Source: JADCRZ01 sp039921525 (lineage in GTDB: Bacteria > Bacteroidota > Bacteroidia > Chitinophagales > Chitinophagaceae). Taken from it: a stretch of DNA of 64,000 nt. A program made the translations under genes and the position numbers. The stretch covers positions 1-64,000 of the forward strand of contig JBDSBP010000197.1 in assembly GCA_039921525.1 (NCBI GenBank), given 5' to 3'. Numbering within the stretch: the stretch's first letter is position 1; each line of letters begins with the position of its first letter. A model generated the notes under the pieces. That model worked only from the letters and a program-made list of their open reading frames with translations, was not told where the DNA came from and searched no databases. Shown piece after piece: positions 27,211 to 36,264 of this stretch.

Positions 27211-28143
27211 TTAAGCTGTTACAGGTTGAAATTGTCTTGCCAATGGTGTTCCTTCCACCAGCTTTATAAAAATATCGTTTAGTGATGGCAGTATTTCATG
27301 AAAAGAAACGATATCGGCGTTCTGTTCCAGGAAGTATTGAAGTATATCGTTTGGTTTATAACCTTCGTTGATCTTCACTATAAGTGAATTATTCCGGGTG
27401 CCTACTACTTCAAAAGAAAAGTGACCTGTGGAAATGGGTAAATGTTCAAATCCGATTGTGAATAGATTTTCCTTAAATTGTTGTTTGATAGCATTCACTC
27501 CTCCGTCAAGTATTTTAGCGCCTTTGTTTACCAGGATGATTTTATCGCAGATCTCTTCTACCTGTTCCATCCGGTGCGTACTAAAAATAACCGTGCAACC
27601 TTTCTTTGCCAGGTTGAAAATTTCCTCTTTAATCAGATTGCTGTTTACAGGATCAAGCCCGCTAAAAGGTTCGTCCAGTATGATAAGCCTGGGTTCATGT
27701 AATACCGTGGTAACAAATTGCAATTTTTGCCCCATTCCCTTGCTCAGATCTTCCACCTTTTTGTTCCACCAGGTCTGCATTTCAAATTTGATAAACCATT
27801 CTTTTATTTTTTCTATTGCATCTGATTTACTCAAACCTTTTAAACGTGCCAGGTAAACGGCCTGTTCGCCAATCTTCATCTTTTTATATAATCCTCTTTC
27901 TTCGGGCATGTACCCGATACGAAGAATATCCTTTAATGGATCAAATTTTTTACCATCGAAAATTATCTCCCCTTCATCAGGATAGAAAATGCCTGTTATC
28001 ATGCGCAACAAGGTTGTTTTGCCCGCACCATTAGGACCGAGTAAGCCAAATACGGTTCCTTGCTCTATGCTAAAGCTAACATCATCGACCGCTTTTTGTG
28101 TAGCAAAATATTTTTTAAGATGTTTGACCTCCAATAGGTTCAT
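27211..28143 (-). CDS. ABC transporter ATP-binding protein (NatA-like)
   Basis: The 310-residue protein has a nucleotide-binding domain with Walker A GPNGAGKTT (near residue 35). The signature is degenerate, LSKGMGQKLQF instead of LSGGQ, which is common in the NatA subfamily. Walker B is LIILDEPFSGLDP and the switch histidine is in FSTHRME. A C-terminal extension of about 90 residues resembles the DUF4162 domain of this group. It is the first gene of a two-gene unit with the ABC-2 permease. Upstream lies a heptamer-bracketed repeat unit. Confidence 0.92.
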   Translation of the reverse strand: MNLLEVKHLKKYFATQKAVDDVSFSIEQGTVFGLLGPNGAGKTTLLRMITGIFYPDEGEIIFDGKKFDPLKDILRIGYMPEERGLYKKMKIGEQAVYLARLKGLSKSDAIEKIKEWFIKFEMQTWWNKKVEDLSKGMGQKLQFVTTVLHEPRLIILDEPFSGLDPVNSNLIKEEIFNLAKKGCTVIFSTHRMEQVEEICDKIILVNKGAKILDGGVNAIKQQFKENLFTIGFEHLPISTGHFSFEVVGTRNNSLIVKINEGYKPNDILQYFLEQNADIVSFHEILPSLNDIFIKLVEGTPLARQFQPVTA

Positions 28144-28233
28144 ACCTGTAATTTAAATTCAAATATAATGGTATCGCTTTCCGCCAGCTTCAAATTAGGA
28201 TAAAAGGTAAAGCCAGCCAAGATTAGTTTTGAG

Positions 28234-28409
28234 TATCAGGTGTGAGGTATGAGGTAGGAGGTATGAGGTATAAGGCCCAGGGCCGTGCTTAACCAGACCA
28301 TACCTGCGTATGACTAGAAAAATTGGTTCCATATTATTTTACTGAACTGACATGCTTGCCTCTTCCTCATACCTGATACCTTATACCTGATATTTGATTC
28401 CTCATACCT
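28234..28409. repeat. Repeat unit bracketed by inverted GAGGTAT heptamers
   Basis: The left arm (28234-28275) is built of GTGAGGTATGAGGTAGGAGG-type copies. The right arm (28366-28409) has the inverse (CCTCATACCTGATACCTT...). The right arm extends into the end of the FAD-oxidoreductase gene, whose TGA stop (28402-28404) lies inside a GGTATGAGG copy. Confidence 0.75.
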
Positions 28410-29979
28410 TAAACTGCAAACTAATTGCTTCAGCAACTTTTTCTCCATCCATCGCGGCGCTGATTATGCCTCCTGCATATCCTGCTCCTTCACTGCAGGG
28501 GTAGAGATTTTTTATTTGCGGATGTTGAAAGGTTTCCGGGTTCCTTGGAATACGAACAGGGGAGGATGTTCTCGATTCAGTGGCCACCACTAAAGCTTCA
28601 TTGGTAAGATACCCTTTCATTTTCTTACCGAATTCCCTGAAAGCTTCCCTTAAGCTATTATAAATAAAACCGGGTAACACTTCTTTCATGGAAGAAGAAT
28701 GAATGCCGGGAACATAGGAGCATGCTGGCATATCGACAGACATCTTGTTATTTACCATATCAACTAACCTTTGAGCAGGAGCAACAAATTTACCACCACC
28801 ATACTGGAAAGCTTTTTGTTCCACAGACTGCTGAAAGTACATACCCGCTAAAGGACCATATTTTTTTTGAAGTTCGAAAAGATCACTTGCCTGTACTGAT
28901 ACTACCATTCCACTGTTAGCATATGGATTGTTACGTTTTGAAGGGCTCCATCCGTTGACTACTATTTCTGATGCATTAGTGGCAGCCGGTGCAATAATGC
29001 CGCCAGGGCACATGCAGAATGAGAAAACACCCCTGCCTTTTACCTGTTGCACCAGGCTATACGAAGCCGGTGGTAAAAACGTTCCACGTTGCACCGCGTG
29101 ATATTGTATGCTGTCGATCAATTGTTGCGGATGTTCCACGCGAACGCCTAGTGCAAAAGGCTTCATTTCTATCAAAATATTTTTATCTAGAAGTAATTGA
29201 AAAATATCTCTTGCTGAATGACCTGTAGCGAGTATAACTGCTGCTGCTTCAAACAAATTATTATCGGATGTTTTAACAGCTGTAATTTTATTGTTCTGTA
29301 CAATAAAGTCCGTCACTTTTTTCCCAAACAAAAGCTCGCCTCCGCAATCAATTATTTTTTCACGTATGGCAGTTATGATTTGAGGAAGTTTATTCGTTCC
29401 AATATGAGGATGTGCATCAACTAATATTTTTTCATCTGCACCAAATTGCACAAAAAGATTTAGTATGCGTGTAATGTTACCTCTTTTATTGCTGCGCGTG
29501 TAAAGCTTACCATCACTATAGGTGCCGGCGCCACCTTCTCCAAAGCAATAATTACTATTGGGATCGATAATACCCTCTTTATTCAGAGCGGCCAGATCTC
29601 TTCTCCTGGCTCTTACTTCTTTGCCTCTTTCCAGGATGACGGGTTTAATACCTTTTTCTATCAGCTTCAATGCCGCAAATAAACCTGCAGGCCCTGAACC
29701 TATTACCAGTGCTTGATTGGGAGCATCTTTTACGTTTCTGAAATTTATTGTTTCAATAGTTCTTCTGTGAAATGGTTCCTGTATAAATACCAGTAAGACG
29801 AGTGTTATCCATACTTGTTTACCTCGTGCATCAATAGATCTCTTTACCATATCAAAACCTGTGATATGAATAATATCTGTACCTAACAAGTCCGCTGCAT
29901 AGTTTCGCAAAGCAAATTCATTCTCAGCTTCAGAAGGGAGTACTTTTAGAGTAATAACTTTTTGCATAGCACTGCGCAT
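28402..29979 (-). CDS. NAD(P)/FAD-dependent dehydrogenase
   Basis: The 525-residue flavoprotein has an N-terminal leader domain of about 90 residues. The FAD-binding dinucleotide fold VIGSGPAGLFAALKLIEKG follows (near residues 92-110). Further motifs are ILERGKEVRARRRDL, GEGGAGTYSDGKLYTR and a C-terminal GYAGGIISAAMDGEKVAEAI that closes the FAD site. This matches the uncharacterised FAD-dependent dehydrogenases of COG2509; the natural substrate is not known. ATG 29979 or 29967 may be the start. The last residues (SLQFKV) end inside a heptamer repeat that provides the stop codon. Single gene, divergent from the region upstream of dnaA. Confidence 0.85.
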   Translation of the reverse strand: MRSAMQKVITLKVLPSEAENEFALRNYAADLLGTDIIHITGFDMVKRSIDARGKQVWITLVLLVFIQEPFHRRTIETINFRNVKDAPNQALVIGSGPAGLFAALKLIEKGIKPVILERGKEVRARRRDLAALNKEGIIDPNSNYCFGEGGAGTYSDGKLYTRSNKRGNITRILNLFVQFGADEKILVDAHPHIGTNKLPQIITAIREKIIDCGGELLFGKKVTDFIVQNNKITAVKTSDNNLFEAAAVILATGHSARDIFQLLLDKNILIEMKPFALGVRVEHPQQLIDSIQYHAVQRGTFLPPASYSLVQQVKGRGVFSFCMCPGGIIAPAATNASEIVVNGWSPSKRNNPYANSGMVVSVQASDLFELQKKYGPLAGMYFQQSVEQKAFQYGGGKFVAPAQRLVDMVNNKMSVDMPACSYVPGIHSSSMKEVLPGFIYNSLREAFREFGKKMKGYLTNEALVVATESRTSSPVRIPRNPETFQHPQIKNLYPCSEGAGYAGGIISAAMDGEKVAEAISLQFKV

Positions 29980-30145
29980 TCATCAATACGCAATAAGTGC
30001 GCAGGAGGAATTTATACAAGTAAAAATAGGTTGAAATATTAACAACGAATACCTATATAAAATATTTGATTATTTAAGTTGATTGCTCGGTATGTTATGG
30101 TTGAAGTTGTTTAAAACTATTCTTGTTTAATTAATTACATATATA

Positions 30146-30277
30146 ATGTTATTTGGGATTTATTTATTAGGGCCAACCGATACAACAGCTGCCATTAGAT
30201 ACATAGACATTGCAGGCCTCACAGGTGCTTATATCGCTTTGGTCTTATTGTATAAAACACACTGTAGATATTTTTAA
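30146..30277 (+). CDS. Candidate 43-residue hydrophobic micro-protein
   Basis: An ATG-initiated open frame of 43 codons encodes a peptide with a moderately hydrophobic start (MLFGIYLLGP) and a second hydrophobic stretch (AGLTGAYIALVLLYK). Local base composition is less AT-rich than its flanks, which is why I note it. No known family. It may be a small membrane protein or chance. Confidence 0.3.
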   Translation: MLFGIYLLGPTDTTAAIRYIDIAGLTGAYIALVLLYKTHCRYF

Positions 30278-30388
30278 TGTAAAAAAACACTTACTACCTG
30301 AAAATAAAAAAAAAGGTAAATAATGATTAAGTACTTTTACTCGATTCCTTAGTAAACACTTACATAATCATAAATGGGAATAAAATAT

Positions 30389-30397
30389 TTATTCACA
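30389..30397 (+). promoter_or_regulatory. Single DnaA-box-like site
   Basis: TTATTCACA matches the relaxed DnaA box TTATNCACA. It lies about 340 bases before the dnaA start, so autoregulation by DnaA is possible. It is isolated. Confidence 0.35.
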
Positions 30398-30458
30398 TTT
30401 AAGCACTAAAAAAAATCTATAATATTTATTAATTGTATATAAAATTAAACAGTTTAGC

Positions 30459-30587
30459 ATGGAGGCATTACTAATATTAATGCTAATCAATTGCGTTGCA
30501 TGGTTATTACGAAAATCTCTTTATATTAAAATTAGAAATAAAAAAATAATTGAAACGTATAAATACTTACACTGTATTGAAGAGTAA
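30459..30587 (+). CDS. Candidate 42-residue single-pass micro-protein
   Basis: The frame encodes MEALLILMLINCVAWLLRKS followed by a basic tail (YIKIRNKKIIETYKY) and ends CIEE. One membrane helix followed by positive charges is the layout of many real small membrane proteins. It lies on the dnaA strand about 150 bases ahead of dnaA. No homolog recognised. Confidence 0.35.
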   Translation: MEALLILMLINCVAWLLRKSLYIKIRNKKIIETYKYLHCIEE

Positions 30588-30736
30588 AAAAACAAGAGAA
30601 TAAAAAGTTTTTTATTCAACAAAAAGTTTTGATATTCGTTCCCCTGCAATAAAAAAATCTAGACTTGTTTTTTACATCCTATGAAATTTTTGGCAATTAA
30701 ACTATTTCTTAACTCAACTAAACGCCTTACAGAATA

Positions 30737-32170
30737 ATGCCTAAAACTTTAGATAAGGTCTGGAGTAATTGCCTTGATATTATAAAAGATATCGTGGAGT
30801 GGCAACATTTTAAAACATGGTTTGAACCGATCAGAGCTGTTGAGTTAAAGGACAATGTTTTAGTGATCCAGGTACCAAGTCAGTTCTTTTATGAATACAT
30901 GGAAGAACACTATGTGAATTTATTGGCAAAGACTTTGCGAAGGATATTAGGTAAGGATGCACAACTGGAATATCGTATTATGGTTGATAGTGGCAATCAT
31001 GAGAATAAACCGTTGACAGTAGATGTTCCTGCTCAGGGATATAAAACGTACTCAAACAATGAAATGGATTTTCCTTTAGTCATAAATAACCCTGTAAAGA
31101 ACCCATTCGTAATTCCAGGTCTAAAGAAGATGCAGATAGACCCGCAGTTAAACCCTATTTATACATTTGATACTTTTATTGAAGGGGACTGTAATCGCGT
31201 TGCCCGCAGAGCCGGTAAAACAGTGGCGGAAAAACCCGGGGCAAATTCATTTAATCCCCTGGTGATATATGGAGGTGTGGGCCTTGGTAAAACGCACCTT
31301 GCACAGGCAATAGGTAATGAAGTGAAAAGAGGTCAACCTCAGAGAGTAGTATTGTATGTAAGCTCCGAGAAATTTATCAACCAGTTTGTGGATCATGGAC
31401 GTAATAACGCCATCAATGATTTTATTCATTTCTATCAATTAATAGATGTATTGATCCTGGACGATGTTCAGTTTTTCAATAGGGCAGAAAGATCACAGGA
31501 TGCGTTTTTTGCTATTTTTAATCATTTACATCAATCCGGCAAACAGTTGGTGCTTACTTCAGATAAACCTCCTAAAGATATGGAAGGCGTGCAGGAAAGA
31601 TTGCTAAGCCGTTTTCGTTGGGGTTTGAGTGCAGATGTTCAAATACCTGATTATGATACACGTATTGAGATACTGGAAAGGAAAATGAAAATTGATGGTT
31701 TAGACATGCCCAGGGAAGTAGTTAAATACCTTGCCTACAATATAAACAGTAATGTGCGGGAATTGGAAGGCGCTTTGATCTCACTTTTGGCACAGTCTTC
31801 GCTCAACAGAAGGGAAATAGATCTTGATTTGGCTAAAAAAGTGTTACGTAATTTTGTAAAAACATCTTCTAAGGAAATCACCATCGATACCATTCAGAAA
31901 ATGGTGTGTGATTACTTTGATGTGTCTTATGACAAGCTCCTTCAAAAAACCCGTAAAAGGGAAATTGTTCAGGCTAGACAGATTACTATGTTCCTTGCCA
32001 AAGCTTTTACCAAAAACTCATTAAAAACAATTGGCGAACACTTCGGGGGAAGAGATCATACTACGGTTATACATTCTTGTCAAACTGTTAAAGATTTGAT
32101 GGATACAGATAATTTATTTCGGGAAAATGTATTAGAGTTACAGCAAAAAGTGCAACTGGCAGCTATGTAG
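30737..32170 (+). CDS. dnaA: Chromosomal replication initiator protein DnaA
   Basis: The 477-residue protein has all four DnaA domains. Domain I (1-85) opens with KVWSNCLDIIKDIVEWQHF KTWFEP. A short linker follows. Domain III is an AAA+ ATPase (about 130-345) with Walker A GGVGLGKT at 179-186, Walker B VLILDDVQFF and the arginine region LLSRFRWGL. Domain IV is the DNA-binding helix-turn-helix with the box-recognition signature GGRDHTTVIHSC near the C-terminus. It initiates replication at oriC. The gene is followed by a very strong terminator, so it is transcribed without dnaN, which is not adjacent. The leader is AT-rich with one DnaA-box-like site. Confidence 0.97.
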   Translation: MPKTLDKVWSNCLDIIKDIVEWQHFKTWFEPIRAVELKDNVLVIQVPSQFFYEYMEEHYVNLLAKTLRRILGKDAQLEYRIMVDSGNHENKPLTVDVPAQGYKTYSNNEMDFPLVINNPVKNPFVIPGLKKMQIDPQLNPIYTFDTFIEGDCNRVARRAGKTVAEKPGANSFNPLVIYGGVGLGKTHLAQAIGNEVKRGQPQRVVLYVSSEKFINQFVDHGRNNAINDFIHFYQLIDVLILDDVQFFNRAERSQDAFFAIFNHLHQSGKQLVLTSDKPPKDMEGVQERLLSRFRWGLSADVQIPDYDTRIEILERKMKIDGLDMPREVVKYLAYNINSNVRELEGALISLLAQSSLNRREIDLDLAKKVLRNFVKTSSKEITIDTIQKMVCDYFDVSYDKLLQKTRKREIVQARQITMFLAKAFTKNSLKTIGEHFGGRDHTTVIHSCQTVKDLMDTDNLFRENVLELQQKVQLAAM

Positions 32171-32198
32171 GTTGTTTAAGAAATTTCTTATAAATGAT

Positions 32199-32231
32199 AA
32201 CCATCCTTTAACAAGGATGGTTTTTATTTTT
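32199..32231 (+). terminator. Rho-independent terminator of dnaA
   Basis: AACCATCCTT (32199-32208) and AAGGATGGTT (32213-32222) form a perfect 10-bp stem with a TAAC loop, followed by TTATTTTT. This excludes starts of the next gene that lie inside the hairpin. Confidence 0.9.
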
Positions 32232-32252
32232 AAGCAGTTAAATGGATACTTT

Positions 32253-32885
32253 ATGGAAGGTAAGGCCCTGCCCGCTGAAAAGGAATTTATCACTTCATCA
32301 AGATTACTATCATTTAGTGCCGGAGTGTTTTCTATCGCCATTACACTACTTGTATTTAATCTGAAGTTGCCTGTTTTAAAACATAATGCTAATGAGCAGG
32401 AACTGCCTGGTGCCAGTATAAAAATGATACCGGATTTTATCAGTTATTTTCTTAGCTTTTTTGTTATTGGGATATATTGGGTATTTCACTACTGGATGTT
32501 TCATTACATAGTAAAGATGAACAATACACTCATCCTGTTAAACATGCTATTGTTACTCTTCATATCATTTCTTCCATTTCCTTCTGCTTTGATGGGGGCT
32601 TACGGGGAACATCCCTTTACCGCCATTTTTTATTTAAGCACGTTGGTATGCACAGGTTTGGCTTCTTTGTTAATGTGGTGACAGGCTACTCAACAGCGAA
32701 GACTTGTTCTTGCGCAACTTAATCAAGAAATTATCAGTATCTATTATCATCGGATATTATCTGACATTCTTATTTTCTTAATAGCTATTCCTATTTCGTA
32801 TTGGGATACAACTGCGGCTAATTACTCTTTATTATTGATCGTCCCTTCTCAGCTGCTTATTAAGAAAATTCTGTTTAATAAGTGA
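32253..32885 (+). pseudogene. TMEM175-like potassium channel (DUF1211) interrupted by in-frame TGA
   Basis: From ATG 32253 the frame reads RLLSFSAGVFSIAITLLVFN, the first helix of TMEM175/DUF1211 channels, except that the usual FSDG is FSAG. Next come FFVIGIYWVFHYWMFHYI and ISFLPFPSALMGAYGEHP, also family-typical. A TGA at 32679-32681 stops it after 142 residues. The same frame continues without another stop to 32885 for 67 codons. They encode QATQQRRLVLAQL and two further hydrophobic helices (ILIFLIAIPISYW, SLLLIVPSQLLI), as expected for the missing end of the family. The gene is therefore most likely inactivated by one nonsense substitution, or read through, or the base is a sequencing error. 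Confidence 0.7.
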
Positions 32886-33018
32886 GTTAAATTGTAAGAA
32901 ATTTCGATGTTCGTAAGTTCGATTCTTCTTTGCCTGGTTTGAATCTCAAAATTGATTATTAGTAATCCACATTTCGAGGAATAGGTTAAATCGAGTGTCC
33001 TAAATAAGAATAATCGAA

Positions 33019-34776
33019 CTAAAGAACTTCAAACTTCGGTATTGAACTTATTAATCTCTTTGTATAATCTGTCTGTGGATGAAAATAGATTTCTTCCGAG
33101 CTTCCCGTTTCTTCTATTCTGCCCTTATGCATGACCATAATACGATCGCTGATATAGCGAACTACAGATAAATCATGAGATATAAAAATTATAGTAAACC
33201 CAAATTCTTTTTTAAGATCATTCAACAGGTTTAAAACCTGTGCCTGCACACTTACATCAAGAGAGGAAACGGATTCATCACATATTATAAAAGCAGGATC
33301 TAATGCTAACGCTCTTGCTATTACGATCCGTTGACGCTGCCCCCCGCTGAATTCATGCGGATAGCGATTAAAATGTTCCGGCTTAAGGTTTACTTTCCCG
33401 AGAAGATCAATCACCCTGTCTTTTCTTGCAGTATCGGTTTTTAATATGCCATGCACCTTAAGGGGTTCCTGGATTGCATGGCCTATTGTTATCCTGGGAT
33501 TAAGAGAGGAAAAAGGATCCTGGAAAACAATCTGCATATCTTTGCGCATACTTCGAAGGCGGCCTGCAGGATAGCTCTTCAGGTCGGCTCCCTTAAAAAT
33601 AATATTTCCACTGGTTGGTTCAATCAATCGCAACAGTGTTCTTCCGAGAGTTGTTTTACCGCAACCTGATTCGCCCACTAACCCCAGTGTTTCTCCTTCA
33701 TATACCTGGAAGTTTACACCATCAACTGCCTTAAGGAAATCCACGGTTGAACCCAGGAAGTTTTTTTTCCCCGGGAACCATACTTTCAAATCTCTCACGG
33801 AAATTAAAGGTAGCAATGTGGAGGTTTTTTTCGAAACGGCTAATGGTTGAGAAGCAACAATGGGATCCAATACCCCGCTCATCATTTTGCTCCCAGGTTT
33901 TTCGGTAATCTCCCCTATTTCGTTTACTTCCATAAAATCGCTCACTACAGGTAGTCTTTCTCCTTTGGCGTGCAATTGTGGACGGCAGGCCAATAAGCTC
34001 CTGGTATAGGGGTGCCTTGGCGCCCGGAGTATATTTTTAACCGTTCCATATTCAACTATTTTTCCTTTATACATCACTGCCACTTTATCTGCCAGCTCGG
34101 CTACAATGCCGAGATCATGCGAAATAAAAATAACACCCATATTGAATTGACGTTGCAGCTCTTTAATCAGTAAGATGATGGTTTTTTGCACGGTTACATC
34201 CAATGCCGTTGTTGGTTCGTCTGCAATCAACAGAGATGGATTGCAACTCATGGCCATAGCGATCATTACCCGTTGTTTTTGCCCGCCGCTTAATTGATGG
34301 GGGTATCGGTTAAATATGGAGGAAGGGTCGGGCAGCTGTACCCGTTCAAACAATTCTACCGTTTTTTGCCTGGCCAAAATACCGGAAATATGTTGATGCA
34401 GTAATATGGCTTCCATTACCTGATCGCCGCAGGTAAATACCGGGTTTAGAGATGTCATTGGTTCCTGGAATATCATGGCAATTTCATTTCCCCGGATGCG
34501 CCGCATTTTTTCCGGAGCCAGGTGCAGCAGATCCATCGGTTGGTGCCCATCTTTTGAAAACAATATCTCACCTTTGGTCTCTAATAAGGGAGGAGGAGGT
34601 AGCAATTGCAAAATAGACAAAGACGTGACCGATTTACCCGAACCTGATTCTCCAACAATCGCAACGATCTCGCCCCGCAGAACTTCTATTGAAATATTAT
34701 CCACGGCCTTTACAATACCCTTACCGGTGTGGAAATCTACCGAAAGGTTTTTTATTTGAAGCAGGGGAGAAGTCAT
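33019..34776 (-). CDS. Fused dual ABC ATPase of oligopeptide/dipeptide transporter type
   Basis: The 585-residue protein contains two complete nucleotide-binding domains of the DppD/OppD and DppF/OppF kinds. The first (1-260) has Walker A GESGSGKS, signature LSGGQKQRV and LLIADEPTTALD, followed by the family's C-terminal RHPYTRSLL peptide. The second (about 315-585) has GESGCGKTT, FSGGQRQRIVIARAL and CDESVSSLD, ending DYTKRLISS. Each half would normally be its own gene. No permease or binding protein is near, so the rest of the peptide importer is elsewhere. The related YejF of Enterobacteria is a similar fusion. Confidence 0.92.
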   Translation of the reverse strand: MTSPLLQIKNLSVDFHTGKGIVKAVDNISIEVLRGEIVAIVGESGSGKSVTSLSILQLLPPPPLLETKGEILFSKDGHQPMDLLHLAPEKMRRIRGNEIAMIFQEPMTSLNPVFTCGDQVMEAILLHQHISGILARQKTVELFERVQLPDPSSIFNRYPHQLSGGQKQRVMIAMAMSCNPSLLIADEPTTALDVTVQKTIILLIKELQRQFNMGVIFISHDLGIVAELADKVAVMYKGKIVEYGTVKNILRAPRHPYTRSLLACRPQLHAKGERLPVVSDFMEVNEIGEITEKPGSKMMSGVLDPIVASQPLAVSKKTSTLLPLISVRDLKVWFPGKKNFLGSTVDFLKAVDGVNFQVYEGETLGLVGESGCGKTTLGRTLLRLIEPTSGNIIFKGADLKSYPAGRLRSMRKDMQIVFQDPFSSLNPRITIGHAIQEPLKVHGILKTDTARKDRVIDLLGKVNLKPEHFNRYPHEFSGGQRQRIVIARALALDPAFIICDESVSSLDVSVQAQVLNLLNDLKKEFGFTIIFISHDLSVVRYISDRIMVMHKGRIEETGSSEEIYFHPQTDYTKRLISSIPKFEVL

Positions 34777-34844
34777 TACTGAAAAAACATATTAATATTA
34801 TTGGTACTCGGGATGTGGGCTTTTGGCTTGATGACAGCATGGTA

Positions 34845-35615
34845 TCAAAATTTCAAATGCCTGACAGTTAATCCATTATTAATGAGTTGTTTTAATGAAT
34901 CAATACCGATTTTTAAATGCCTTTCCACAAAATTCCCCGTTATATTTTTATCACTTTCTTCCGTTTTCACACCTTCAGGTGTCATGGGTGAATCGCTTAC
35001 TAGAAGCAGGGCGCCCGTTGGTATCCTGTTATAAAAGCCAACGGAAAAAATAGTAGCCGTTTCCATATCAACGGCATAAGCCCTTATTCGCTGCAGGTAG
35101 GCCTTAAATACGTCATCATGTTCCCAGATTCTCCTGTTGGTGGTGTAAACAGTTCCGGTCCAATAGTCAACTCCATAATCGCGGATTGTGGTAGAAACGG
35201 CTTTCTGGAGAGCGAAGGCCGGCAAAGCGGGCACTTCCGGTGGAAAATAGTCATTTGATGTACCTTCTCCTCTAATGGCAGCAATGGGCAAAATAAGATC
35301 GCCCAGTTTGTTTCTTTTTTTCAAACCCCCGCATTTTCCAAGGAACAACACTGCTTCTGGTTCAATAGCTGTCAACAGGTCCATTATGGTTGCGGCGGTA
35401 GGACTGCCCATGCCGAAATTAATAATAGTAATATCATTTGCCGTAGCACATTGCATCGGCTTACCTATACCCACCACTTCAACACTGTTCCACTCTGCAA
35501 ATAGTGTTACATAATTGGAAAAATTGGTAAGAAGAATATATTTTCCAAAATTACTCAGTTTTTCTCCGGTATACCTGGGCAACCAGTTTTCAACTATTTC
35601 AACTTTAGTTTTCAT
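34845..35615 (-). CDS. amn: AMP nucleosidase, short Bacteroidota type
   Basis: The 256-residue enzyme of the nucleoside phosphorylase superfamily hydrolyses AMP to adenine and ribose 5-phosphate. Visible motifs are NFGMGSPTAATIMDLL, LFLGKCGGLKKRNKLGDLI, the ribose/phosphate-binding VDMETATIFSVGF and LLVSDSPMTPEGVKT. The length matches the compact AMP nucleosidases of Bacteroidota, which lack the extra N-terminal domain of the enterobacterial enzyme. A relative assigned to purine phosphorolysis cannot be excluded, but VDMETATIF and the overall match favour AMP nucleosidase. It is co-directional with the ABC ATPase, 68 bases apart. Confidence 0.88.
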   Translation of the reverse strand: MKTKVEIVENWLPRYTGEKLSNFGKYILLTNFSNYVTLFAEWNSVEVVGIGKPMQCATANDITIINFGMGSPTAATIMDLLTAIEPEAVLFLGKCGGLKKRNKLGDLILPIAAIRGEGTSNDYFPPEVPALPAFALQKAVSTTIRDYGVDYWTGTVYTTNRRIWEHDDVFKAYLQRIRAYAVDMETATIFSVGFYNRIPTGALLLVSDSPMTPEGVKTEESDKNITGNFVERHLKIGIDSLKQLINNGLTVRHLKF

Positions 35616-35817
35616 TAGGTAAAATTAACGTCTTTCCAGATAGGAAGGGTTTGTTTTGATTACGCGCTTTACTGCAGAAGCTTTACAAAGGATGCTGCCT
35701 AACAAGCTTCCGCAGGATAGATTTAAATCTTTTTTCTTGCCCTATTCTTTTAATTTAGCAAATCGTTTTCATATACACTTTATTCTTTAACATTGGCTCA
35801 AACGTCTGGTTTCAGTT

Positions 35818-36264
35818 ATGCTAAAAATAGAATACCCCGAATATACTTATAAAATCAGGGAAGAAACCGGTAAGGAATTCATCTTTGACGAATTACGAAG
35901 ATCGTGGGTACGACTCACGCCTGAAGAGTGGGTGCGACAGAATTTTCTACAATACCTGGTTCAGGTAAAAAAATATCCATCTTCCCTCATTGCCGTCGAA
36001 AAGGAATTGCTGTTGGGCGAATTAAAAAAGCGTTTTGACATTTTGGTATATGACCTGAATCATAAACCATGGATGATGATCGAATGTAAAGGGATGGAAA
36101 TACCGTTGGATGAAAAAGTATTGTACCAGATTTTGCGATATAATATTTCCATTCCGGTTCCCTTCCTGGTTATCACCAATGGTAAATTTATGGCCGGATT
36201 TGAACGTAAGGAGGCGGGAATGGAATTAATATATGAACTGCCGGAACTAATCGCACTATTGTAA
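35818..36264 (+). CDS. Standalone HsdR N-terminal-like nuclease domain protein
   Basis: The 148-residue protein matches the HSDR_N_2 type domain. The PD-(D/E)xK core is visible as Asp74 (KKRFDILV) followed by Glu89-x-Lys91 (MMIECKG), with WVRQNFLQYLVQVKKYP preceding. It is not followed by helicase, HsdM or HsdS genes. Standalone copies like this are common and vertically inherited in Bacteroidota, so a restriction role should not be assumed. Its stop overlaps the end of the convergent hydrolase gene by nine bases. Confidence 0.8.
   Translation: MLKIEYPEYTYKIREETGKEFIFDELRRSWVRLTPEEWVRQNFLQYLVQVKKYPSSLIAVEKELLLGELKKRFDILVYDLNHKPWMMIECKGMEIPLDEKVLYQILRYNISIPVPFLVITNGKFMAGFERKEAGMELIYELPELIALL

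Larger units (their letters stand above)
29980..30736. other. AT-rich region upstream of dnaA
   Basis: This 757-base stretch is very AT-rich, with A and T runs. It contains one exact TTATTCACA (30389-30397), which fits a DnaA box, and two micro-ORFs described separately. It should contain the dnaA promoter and could be part of the replication origin. One box is not enough to claim that. Confidence 0.45.

Noticed and set aside
32905..33025. tRNA-like GTTCGATTC segment near 32911
   Set aside because: It is one arm of an imperfect inverted repeat (AGTTCGATT ... AATCGAACT) and no cloverleaf can be drawn.
35818..36264. HsdR_N-like protein as part of a restriction or defence island
   Set aside because: No HsdM, HsdS, helicase or other defence gene is near; standalone copies are common in Bacteroidota chromosomes.
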